Source: Cephalotus follicularis
Taxonomy: Eukaryota; Streptophyta; Magnoliopsida; Oxalidales; Cephalotaceae
Assembly (NCBI GenBank): GCA_001972305.1
Contig: BDDD01001638.1
Span: forward strand, 128,422 to 192,421
Reading direction: 5' to 3'
DNA: 64,000 nucleotides
Below the pieces are notes generated by a model. It searched no databases. It had not been told where the DNA came from and saw nothing but the letters and a program-made list of their open reading frames with translations. Of the stretch, positions 1 through 9,561 are shown piece by piece. The position numbers were made by a program, and so were the translations under genes. Position 1 is the stretch's first letter. Each line of letters starts with the position of its first letter.

Positions 1-252
1 GCGGAAGGGGGGTCCTACTGCTTAGTCAGCGGGCAGGGGCTCAGGGGTAGCGCCCCAAGAAGAAAATTGAAATTGGATATTTGTTTTTGATGAATGTCAT
101 GTTGAAAGCATCAATGGGGGTTCCGTTCCCCGGTGAGCGGAAGGGGGGTCCTACTGCTTAGTCAGCGGGCAGGGGCTCAGGGGTAGCGCCCCAAGAAGAA
201 AATTGAAATTGGATATTTGTTTTTGATGAATGTCATGTTGAAAGCATCAATC
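1..252 (+). repeat. 136-bp tandem duplication within the 5' LTR
   Basis: The text starting GCGGAAGGGGGGTCC at position 1 starts again at 137 and runs almost unchanged to about 252. The matching part of the 3' LTR (about 9690-9810) has a single copy, so the duplication arose in this LTR after insertion, or the 3' LTR lost a copy. More copies may lie left of the window. Confidence 0.9.
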
Positions 253-480
253 TCAAAGGTTAAGAGTTGACAAAGATGTCTAAAGCGCCGACGGTTCCAG
301 GTAAAGAGTCGACGCGTTGGAGGCAACCGACGATGCTCTAATTGTAAACGTCGACGCGTTGAAGTCAAGTGTGTCAGTTGACCTAGACGATACTTAAAGC
401 GGCGAGCGCTTTAGTCGGGATAGAAGTTGGAGAACTCAGGACAAGCCGTGACCGGCGACGCTTAGGAAGAAAACGTCGAC
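244..480 (+). promoter_or_regulatory. Type I GTCGAC palindrome array, 5' LTR of A
   Basis: Eight-base sites of the form GCGTCGAC and close variants (GAGTCGAC, ACGTCGAC, GCGCCGAC, GAGTTGAC, GCATCAAT) start at about 244, 264, 285, 306, 348, 452 and 473. The steps are 20, 21, 21, 42, 104 and 21 bp, mostly multiples of about 21. The function is unknown. The core resembles the CRT/DRE site of plant CBF/DREB factors. Confidence 0.7.
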
Positions 481-2268
481 GCTTTGAGCTACAGACAAAT
501 TGTAAAATATGACTTTTTGGCATTTTGTGAGTAAAAATCTTTAATTTTGGACATGTGGTAGGCCAGGGGAGGATGATTTGAGATGTTATCAGATGATCTA
601 ACAAGTGTCATCAGTTGGATTGGCTGAATTTGAGCACATGGGCTGCCAAGAGAGAGAGTTGAGTTATGTGAGAGGGGGAAAAAACTTGCCTCCCAAGTAA
701 CCATTCTATTTAATGACAAATAGGGCTGAGTTTTGTCATTTTGAATGAGAAGGAAAGTGCTCCTGCTGAGAGTGAAGTGGATATTTCATGGGAGAGCAAA
801 AAAGAAAGGAATTCTAAAGCAAAGTAAGGAAATCCAATACCCGTTTACTCCAAAATATCCCCTGTTTTACTTCCAATTTTACAGCAGATTGTTTTATTGA
901 TATCTTGCTCAATTCTTGATGAATTTTTGAATGGTTGATTGTTCTGGAAACGTTAGGATGTTCTCTTTAACTTTTATTCTTTACAGGTTTCAAGATTCTA
1001 TCTATTTCTTGACAAAAATCCAGGTTTTAAATTTCTCTTTGGGTACTATTTTATTCCTGGATTATGCAGCAACTTCTTTAAATCATATCTTGCTCATTTC
1101 TTGATGCAAAATTAAACGGTTGGATGTTTTGTAAACCTTAAGATGTCCTCTTTAATTGTTAAGTTTTATGAATCTTGAAATTCTATCGAATTCTTGATGA
1201 GAATCAATATTTCATTTTACTGCTCATGCCCTGTTTTCATATGGAACCAACCACTTTCAAAAATTCATAACGGATTCAATTCTCAACCAATTGTTATGAT
1301 TTTGAGTTTTCTGAATTCTTAAAGATGTCTAATTTAATGTTTGTGTTTTAAGTTATCTCTGAAAGTGTTTTTTCTATATGAATTATCACTTTTAGCAAAG
1401 CTATGCAAAACTGTTTTATGAACTCATTTTAGTCAATTACTCAAATGAAGAGAAAAGTTTAAGAATTGTGAAAGAAATGTTATGAAATGATTTTTATGAA
1501 TGCTTTGATCTGATCACTCAAAGTAAATGATGAATGAACTGCCCTTGGATTGCGATCCAAGGGGAATGGAGAGAGATGCTCAATGTTAATGGAGCGTAAA
1601 GTGCTCGCGGACATGCATGTGATGTAAGGATAGTAGTCGGGGAGTGCACAAAGCCTCGGTGAAGTGGTCTAAAAGGGTTCATTAAGGTTTTTATGAATTT
1701 CATGTTTTCGAAATGATCTAGTTATGATTTTAACTAGAAAAGTGATATGTTTTATGAAATGTTTTAGTCATATATGTTGACTAGAAAAAGGTTACGATGA
1801 AATGTGTTTACAGTAAAAATACCTTACTAGGCTATTTTCAGCTCATTCCTTTCGATGTTTGTTTTCAAGTAAAATGTTTTCAGGAAAGGATTAAGAGGAG
1901 AATGCGAGCTTAGAGGGAGCTCTTAAGAAGGGGTTTTTTTAAAAGAAAGGCTATGCAATAATGTTTGCATAAATGTTTTGATATGTAATAAGAATGAAGT
2001 TTTTCAGCTGTATTATATGTTTATGTTGATGGATGATCCTGTGTATATGTAGACCAATGATATGGTTATGACATCTTTACATAAGATGATTACGTGTAAA
2101 GTTTGAATTTAAGATTATGTATTATGTTGCAAGACATGAGTTTATGATGTAATGTACTTTTAGACAAGAGTACCAAAGGATGTAACGGTTCACACCCAAT
2201 GTAACGCAACCGATCCTCGGAGTTCTCTTTGAGCTATTAGCGAGCTCGGGTCAGGGACGTTACAAGAA

Positions 2269-2280
2269 TGTTATCAGAGA
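2269..2280 (+). other. Primer-binding site of element A (tRNA-iMet type)
   Basis: Four bases after the LTR end lies TGTTATCAGAGA, matching the plant initiator tRNA-Met complement TGGTATCAGAGC at 10 of 12 positions. It lies where reverse transcription would be primed. Confidence 0.8.
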
Positions 2281-2337
2281 GGTAATTGTGATACATGTTG
2301 AGGATAAGATTTGTGTATTTGCTGACCTGTTTTTTAG

Positions 2338-2724
2338 ATGTCAACAACGAGCGAATCTAACTCCAATTCTAGTACAGGATTCTCCCGTTGTGGGTCATCA
2401 GAAATGGTACACTGGCGAGTACCAACCCTGATAGCTGAAAACCAACAATTACGTGAAGAAAAGGAAGAGTTAAGACAATTGGTAGCAAACAATAAAGAGC
2501 AATTCTATACATACATTTACCAAATGGAGGCAGAGTACCATCAAGAATTAGAAAGGAAAGATGAAATCCTCAGAGAAATTAAATCTGGCCTTAGGGTACT
2601 TATGAGATATATTTGAGGACTTAATGACATTGTGATGACTGGTGTTAGAGAGAACCTCGGAATGATGATAAGACGGATTCAACAAGAAATACCTGACGAT
2701 GATGTCCCTAGTGATGAAGACTAG
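2338..2724 (+). pseudogene. Extra coiled-coil ORF between primer site and gag of element A
   Basis: An ATG 58 bases after the primer site opens a 92-codon frame ending at TGA 2614-2616; the same frame continues 35 codons to TAG 2722-2724. The first stop could be a decayed CGA, giving an ancestral protein near 128 residues. The N-terminus is Ser/Asn-rich. Residues 31-82 are strongly charged with leucines at 31, 38 and 45 in heptad spacing, which looks like a coiled coil, and the extension ends in an acidic Asp/Glu tail. It has no zinc knuckle and no gag motif, so it is separate from gag, which starts at 2941. Extra ORFs are known in some plant Ty3/gypsy lineages, but I do not recognise this one. 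Its function is unknown; a chance open frame is possible, though composition argues against it. Confidence 0.5.
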
Positions 2725-2940
2725 GGTAACGATAAGAAAGATTTTGTATAAATGTTTAAATGTGAACATGTGAAAATGTGACATAAGTGTGAAATGAAGT
2801 GTAGGAAATGTATAAAGGTCTATGAGATAAATAAAGTTGTTAGTTCCTTGTATGATCTTGAGCATTAGAATTAAACTGCTTTAACTAGCATATGAGTAGA
2901 ATTGCTTAAGATTAAGAACTAACCTATGGATGCTAACTAG

Positions 2941-3990
2941 ATGGCCGATGCGAGGAGAGGAAGAGGACAAAGAAGAAACGAAAATGCACAAAACAACGAG
3001 AATGATAATTCGCTGAGTGCGATTTTAAACAGATTGACTCAAGTTATTGCCGACAACAATGGCAATAATCATCAAGAGCATCCACCCTCATGACCGACGC
3101 TAGAGCAGTTTGCGAGGCACAATCCAAAAATCTTTTCGAGAACAACCGATCCTTTGGAAGCGGAAGCCTGGATCCAAGGGAACGAGAAGATTTTTAGAGT
3201 GTTGGATTGCACAGACTGACAGAAAGTAGTGTTTTCAATATACAAGTTAGATGGAGAGGCGGATCAACGGTGGTGTATGGTTGAGAGAACCAAGACCCGT
3301 CGAGAAAGAGAAGTGATGACATGGTAAGGATTCAAAGGAATATTCATGGACAAGTACTTTCCACAAGCCATGAAAGATAAAATGGAGGAAGATTTTCTCC
3401 AACTGGAACAAGGTGAGTCTGAAACAGTGGCTCAATATGAGGCAAATTTCGCAAGGATGTCCCGGTACGTAACTCATCTAGTGTCCATAGAAGAGAGAAG
3501 GGCTACTATATTTTCTCATGGTTTGAAGCCTTATATCCGAAGGCTGGTGATAGAAAAAGACCTGTAGATGTACGACGCAGTTTTGAGGTGTGCATTGAGA
3601 ATTGAAATTGATAGAAAAAGATATCAGCAAAAACATATGGAGTAGGGACACGGGAAGAGAAAGGATGGCGAATCCTCCGATAACAGCAAGCATAAGAAAG
3701 CAAGGTCCGATGGAGGACAGGACTAAAAAATTTGTCAAGGATGTGGGAAAAGACACCGTGGGAAATGTTTGTATAGGACGAGAGTTTGTTACAAATTTGG
3801 AAAGCAAGGACACCAAGCTAAAGAGTGTCAACAACGACCAAACAAAGCCCAGAATCAAAGGACGATCATATGCTACAACTGTGGACAGGAAGGTCACATG
3901 TCCAAGCAATGCACCCAACCAAAGATGGGNAGGGAAGGGAGCCCGACAACAAAGAGCACCAGCAAGAACCTATGCCATGACTGCTGACGA
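2941..3990 (+). pseudogene. gag: gag of element A (capsid and nucleocapsid), disrupted
   Basis: Gag forms the particle that packages the RNA. The frame starts at ATG 2941 with a basic Arg/Gly-rich stretch, then a capsid-type domain typical of plant gypsy gag (about 3100-3620, including FPQAMKDKMEEDFLQLEQGE). Three cysteine clusters follow: CQGCGKRHRGKC (about 3736-3771), CYKFGKQGHQAKEC with Phe in place of the second Cys, and CYNCGQEGHMSKQC, an intact CCHC knuckle. Six in-frame stops are visible: 3091, 3217, 3325, 3565, 3643 and 3724. The frame must shift by one near the ambiguous base N at 3930 to meet the protease. Gag and pol are normally one frame in this lineage, so this is decay or an unresolved base. 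Confidence 0.88.
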
Positions 3991-4487
3991 GGTGGAAAAT
4001 CCCAATGATGTGGTGACAGGTGTTTTTCCCGTATGCTCTAAATCTGCATATGTATTGTTTGATACGGGAGAGACGCATTCTTTTGTGTCTTTATCTTTTG
4101 CACGATGTTTAAGTACCCCATTACAAGATTTGGAGATAGGTTTAACTGTCGAAACCCCAAGTGGTAATACCTTGATGGCAGACAAAGTATATAAGTCTTG
4201 TGACCTAATATTATGTGATAGGATGATGCTATTAGACTTAGTACCTCTAGCAATCCTAATGTTTGATGTCATACTAGGCATGGATTGGCTTTCGGCGAAT
4301 CATGCTAGTGTTGACTGTTTTAAGAAGGAAGTTAGGTTTGCTATACCAGAACAACTTGAGTTTGTTTTCTGAAGCATGGGAGCCAGCTAACCCTTAAAGA
4401 TCATATCGTCGATGCAAGCTAAGCGATTGTTGAAAAAAGGATGCGAAGGCTATCTTGCCTATGTGATGTATACCGATAAAGAGAAGA
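3990..4487 (+). pseudogene. pol: Aspartic protease of element A
   Basis: This pepsin-like protease would cleave the Gag-Pol polyprotein. The active-site motif LFDTGETHSF is at about 4058-4087, with Asp-Thr-Gly intact. The second signature DVILGMDWL is at about 4266-4292. Stops at TGA 4370-4372 and a TAA shortly after break the link to RT. The open frame otherwise runs to 4487, where a solo LTR interrupts it. Because the LTR plus its 5-bp duplication totals 2115 bp, a multiple of three, the frame resumes unchanged at 6598. Confidence 0.88.
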
Positions 4488-6597
4488 TGTAATGACCCAA
4501 GTTTCTATGTAAGATATTATTTATGGAATATGATTGCTATTGCGTATATTGGCAGATAGTTTAAGGGACCCGTAGTATGACCCTACGCTCGGGGAGTACG
4601 GGGGTTCCACTTAAAGCGCCGACAGTTACACTTAAAGCGCCGACGCTTTGGGTAAGAGTCGATCTCCTATTTTTAAACGTCGACGCGTTGAAGTTATATG
4701 TGTCAGTTGACTTAAAGCGTCGACGCCTTGGTATAAAGAGTCGACGCTTTAGTCGGGATAGAGGTGAAAAACTCAGGTAAAACCCTTAAGCGCCGACGCT
4801 TAGAAGGAAAGGGTCGACGCTTTAGCTACAGACAAAAGGTAAAATCTGACTTTTTGGCATTTTGTGAGTAAAATTCTTTTATTGGGGACATGTGGCAGGC
4901 CAGGGGAAGATGCTATAAGGTGATATCTGGGGATCTAACAAGTGCAACACTTGGATTGGTTAAATTTTTGTCACATGGGGAGAGAATTAAGTGTGTGAGA
5001 GGGGGAAGAAACTTACCCCATAAGCCATCCTTCTATTTAATGGCAAAGAAGCTTGATGTCAGTCAATTTGAGCTGAGAAAGAGAGTAATTCTGCTGTGAG
5101 TGAAGTGGAGAAATTGTGGAAAGCAATAGAGAAAGTAATTCTAAAAGATAAGGTAAGGAAATTCTTTACCCATTCTTTACAAAGCATCCCCTGTTTTGTT
5201 CTTAATTTTACAGCAGATTCTTTTATTGATAACTTGTTCAATTCGCAATGGATTTTTGAATGGTTGGATGTTCTGGAACTTTAGAATGTCCTCTTCAACT
5301 GTTATGCTTTGAATGTTTCAAGATTCTATCGTTTTCTTGATGAAAATTTATGTTTTAAAACTGCTGTTTGGGTACTGTTTTATTCATGAATTATGCAGCA
5401 ACTTCTTTAAATCACATCTTATTCGTTTCTTGATGAAAAATTAAATGGATGGATGTTTTGGAAACCTCAAGATGTTCTCTTTAACTGTTATGTTTTATGC
5501 ATCTCTAAATTCTATCGAATTCTTGGTGTAAAGCTATATTTTCTTCCACTGCTCATGCCCTATTTTGTTATAGAACCAGCCACTTTAAAAAATTCATATA
5601 GGATTCAATTCGCAACCAATTGTTATGATCTTGAGCTTTCTGAAATATTCAAGATGTCTAATTTAATGTTTATGTTTTGAGTTTTGTCTGAAAATGCTTG
5701 TTTCTATATGAATTATCCGTTTTCGCAAAGTTGCGCAAAACTGTTTTCTAAAGATTTTTTTGAGTTAATTACTCAAATGAAGAGAAAAGTTTATGGATTG
5801 TGAAAGAGATGTTATGAAATGATTTTTATGATTGCTTTGAGCTGATCACTCAAATTAAATGATGAATGAACCGCCCTTGGATTGTGATCCAAGGGGAATG
5901 GAGCGAGATTGCTCAAAGTTAATGGAGCCGAGCGTGCTCACGGACATGCATGTGATGTAAGGATAGTAATCGGGGAGTGCACAATGCCCCGGTGTAGCGG
6001 TGTAAAGGGTTCATTAAGGTTTTTATAATGTTTATGTTTACGAAATGATGTAGTTATGATATTAACTAGAAAATGATATGTTTTACGAAATGTTCTAGTT
6101 ATATATACTTTGGCTAGAAAAATGTTATGATGAAATGTGTTTACTATAAAAACACCTTACTGAGCTATTTTGAGGTCATTCCTTTCAATGTCGTTTTCAA
6201 ATAAAATGTTTTCAGGAAATGAATGAGTGGAGAATGCGAGCTTAGAGGAAGCTCTTAAGAAGGAATTTTTGAGAAACGAAGGCTATGCGATGATATTCGC
6301 ATTATGTTTCGTTATGTAATAAGAATAATGTTTTTCCGCTATAATATGTGTTTATGTAAAAGAACGATCCTGTGTAATGTAGACCTATGATATGGTTATG
6401 ACGTCCTTTTATAAGATGACTATGTGTAAAGATGAATTGAAGATTATCTACGATTTTACAAAGACGTGAATTTATGATGTTATGTACTTTTAGAAAAAAA
6501 AAGTACCTAAGGATGTAACGTTTCACACCCAACGTAACGCAACCGATCTTTGGAGTTTGCTTTGAGCTTAAAGTGGACTCGGGTCGGGGTCGCTACA
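4488..6597 (+). mobile_element. Solo LTR nested in pol of element A
   Basis: This 2110-bp LTR starts TGTAATGACCC and ends GTCGCTACA. It is the same family as the LTRs of A but visibly diverged. The five bases before it (4483-4487) and after it (6598-6602) are both GAAGA, a perfect target duplication. There is no internal region or second LTR, so it arose by insertion followed by LTR-LTR recombination. Confidence 0.95.
4616..4824 (+). promoter_or_regulatory. Type I GTCGAC palindrome array in the nested solo LTR
   Basis: Sites start at about 4616, 4637, 4656, 4677, 4717, 4738, 4790 and 4811 (GCGCCGAC, GAGTCGAT, ACGTCGAC, GCGTCGAC, GAGTCGAC). The steps are 21, 19, 21, 40, 21, 52 and 21 bp, close to two helical turns or multiples. 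Several are full palindromes of the form GCGTCGACGC. Confidence 0.75.
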
Positions 6598-8161
6598 GAA
6601 GATCAGGATAGAAGAATTACATGTTGTTAAGGAGTTCATTGATGTTTTCCCTGAAGATTTACCTGGTATGCCACCGGATCGAGAAGTGGAGTTTACAATT
6701 GACGTGGTATCGGGAACAGCTCCTATTTTGAAGGGCCCTTACCGCATGGCAGCAGCTAAGCTGAAAGAGTTGAAGGATCAATTACAAGAGCTTTTGGATA
6801 AAGGATTTATCCGACCGAGTGTATCACCATGGGGTGCACCGATACTATTTGTGAAAAAGAAGGACGGGACAATGAGACTCTGCATAGACTACCGAGAGTT
6901 GAATCAAGTCACCATCAAGAACAAGTACCCACTACCAAGGATTAACGACTTGTTTGATCAACTCAAGAATGCTCGATACTTCTCGAAGATTGATCTTTGA
7001 TCGGGCTACCATCAAGTGAAAGTCAAGAAAGAGGATATACCTAAAACTGCTTTTCAGATAAGATATGGACAATACGAGTTTTTGGTGATGTCGTTTGGAT
7101 TAACAAATGCTCCAGCAGTGTTTATGAGTTTGATGAACAAGATCTTCAGTGAATTTTTGGATCAGTTCGTTATAGTCTTCATTGATGACATCCTAGTATA
7201 CTCAAAGAGTATAGAGGAGCACGATGAGTAATTAACCTGTGTATTACAGATACTGTAGAAGGAGCAGCTCTATGCTAAGTTCAGCAAATGCCAGTTCTGG
7301 ATGGAAGAGGTATCCTTCTTGGGACATGTGATCACATGGGAAGGTATATCGGTAGATCGCGCCAAGATGGAGGCAATAAGAGAATGGCAGAGACCTACCT
7401 CAGTAGCCGAGATACGGAGTTTTCTGGGACTAGCAGGCTATTATCGAAGGTTTGTTGAGAATTTCTCTCGTATTGTGAACCCACTCACAAGGTTGATGCA
7501 GAAGAATGTAAAGTTTGAGTGGTCTGACCAATGCGAGAAGAGTTTCTTGGAGTTGAAAGAAAGACTGATGAATGCCCCGATATTAGCATTACTGATGGAA
7601 TCAGCAAGTTTTGTGGTGTATAGTGATGCATCTCACAACGGACTTGGTTGCGTGCTAATGCAACAAGGAAAAGTGATTGCCTATGATTCCAGACATCTTA
7701 AAGCACATGAACAGAATTATCCTACGCATGATTTGGAATTGGCCGCAGTTATCTTCGCGCTAAAGATTTGGAGACACTATCTATATGGAGTGAAGTGTGA
7801 AATCTTCACCGACCAGAAAAGCCTCAAGTATATTTTCACCCAAAAGGAGTTAAACATTAGGAAAATGAGATGGTTAGAGCTTATCAAGGATTACGATTGC
7901 ACCATTCAATACCATCCAGGTAAAGCGAATGTTGTGGCAGACGCCCTAAGTCAAAAAAGTATGGGGAACTTGGCTATGATGATCACTACACAGGAAGAAT
8001 TGATAAGAGATTTCCAACGAACGAACTTGGAAGTGATAAGACCAGGAGGAGGGGTTTCCCTATTTCAAGTCATAGCACAACCTTCTCTAGTTGAGAGAAT
8101 AAAGCAAAGTCAGTTTGAGGACTTGGAATTTAAGGAGATAGCAGAGGGGGTAAGGAATTGA
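6598..8161 (+). pseudogene. pol: Reverse transcriptase and RNase H of element A
   Basis: RT makes cDNA from the element RNA and RNase H removes the template. The region opens with the linker ending FPEDLPG, then RT with [16 protein letters not shown] (about 6853-6903) and the catalytic FIDDILVYS (about 7178-7204), both aspartates intact. The RT connection [14 protein letters not shown] is followed by RNase H with [17 protein letters not shown] (about 7613-7663) and the tail [14 protein letters not shown]. One frame spans the stretch but holds stops at 6998, 7229, 7256 and 8159. The first fits CGA to TGA in the conserved DLRSGYHQ context. The reading order and motif spacing are otherwise full length. 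Confidence 0.93.
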
Positions 8162-9523
8162 AAAGTATCACGCTTGAACTTGGGAGCTGACAACGCATTG
8201 AGATTTGATACAAGATTATGCGTTCCAGCTAAGGTAGAATTGAAAGAGGAACTAATGACGGAAGCACATAGTTCAAATTTCTCAGTACACCCTGGAAGTA
8301 CAAAGATGTGTAGAGAATTGCGAGATCTCTATTGGTGGAATAATATGAAAAGAGAAATTGCGAACTTTGTGTCAAGATGTCTTGTTTGTCAACAAGTGAA
8401 AGCTGAGCATCAGTTGCCGAAAGGAACCTTACAGTCGCTTCCCATACCGGAATGGAAGTGGGAACATATCAGCATGGATTTTGTAACCGGACTTCCAAGA
8501 GCAGCCAAAGGGAATAATTCTATATGGGTGATTGTGGATCGATTAACGAAATCGGCTCATTTTCTACCAATCAAAGATAGTCATTCATTGAGTCAATTGG
8601 CAAGGGTATATGAACAAGAGATCATCAGACTACATGGTATACCAGTATCGATCATTTTGGATTGAGATCCCCGTTTCACATCACGCTTTTGGAAGAGTTT
8701 ACAGAATGCTTTGGGTACAAGGTTGATTTTCAGTACGGCGTACCATCCGCATATAGACGGACAATCAGAACGGACTATACAAACATTGGAAGACATATTA
8801 CGTGCTTGTGTAATAGATTTTCAAGGGAATTGGGAGCAACATGTCACTCTGATTGAGTTTGCCTACAACAACAGTTTCCAAGCAAGTATACAGATTGCAC
8901 CTTTTGAAGCACTTTATGGACGAAGATGTCGAACGCCTATCTGTTGGGAAGACGTAGGAGAATGGAAGTTATTGGGACCAGAAATATTACAAGTAACTAC
9001 CAAAAAAGTAAAACTGATTCGGAAACGCCTCTTAATGGCCCAACGTAGACATAAGAGCTACGCAGACAAGAGACGGAGAGAACTACAGTTTAAAGTGGGA
9101 GATCATGTTTTTCTCAAAGTATCGCCATGGAAAGGAGTAAGCTGGTTTGGCAAGAAGGGAAAGCTTAGTCCCCGATACATTGAACCATATAAGATTTTAG
9201 AAAGGATAGGAGAAGTTGCGTATAGGCTTTCCTTGCCACCAAGTCTATCTCATGTACACAAGATATTCCATGTATCGCTACTACGGAAATATATGGCCAA
9301 CCCATCTCATGTTCTAAGAGTTGAGCCTATTCAAGTGCATGAAGACTTGTCATACAATGAGCAACCAGTGGAGATCCTGGATTACAAAGAAAAAGTCATG
9401 CGGACCAAGACCGTTCTGTTAGTAAAAGTTTTATGGAAAAACCACGAAGTTGATGAAGCCACCTGGGAATTGGAAGACACCATGAGACAAGACTACCCTC
9501 ATCTTTTTAAGTTTAATGTATAA
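8162..9523 (+). pseudogene. pol: Integrase with C-terminal chromodomain of element A
   Basis: Integrase inserts the cDNA into the chromosome. The HHCC zinc domain is at about 8262-8395 (HSSNFSVH ... CLVCQQ). The core has SMDFVTGLP (first Asp), a damaged second-Asp region around the stop at 8663, and DGQSERT with the catalytic Glu at about 8765. The GPY/F-like module [18 protein letters not shown] is at about 9157-9210. The last 55 residues ([20 protein letters not shown], then [13 protein letters not shown]) are a chromodomain of the kind thought to steer chromoviruses toward heterochromatin. The only stop is TGA 8663-8665, consistent with CGA to TGA; the normal stop follows at 9523. Confidence 0.93.
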
Positions 9524-9548
9524 CAAATTTTGAGGACAAAATTTTTAT

Positions 9549-9561
9549 AAGGAGGGTAGAA
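9549..9561 (+). other. Polypurine tract of element A
   Basis: The purine run AAGGAGGGTAGA lies just before the 3' LTR start TGTAATGACCC. It is the expected primer for plus-strand DNA synthesis, with one T interrupting it. Confidence 0.85.

Larger units (their letters stand above)
1..2264 (+). repeat. 5' LTR of element A, partial at left
   Basis: It is colinear with the 3' LTR at 9562-11846 and ends in GACGTTACA, followed by the primer-binding site. The TG start and roughly the first 100 bp lie off the window. It carries a type I GTCGAC array near its left end and a local tandem duplication not present in the 3' LTR. Confidence 0.92.
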
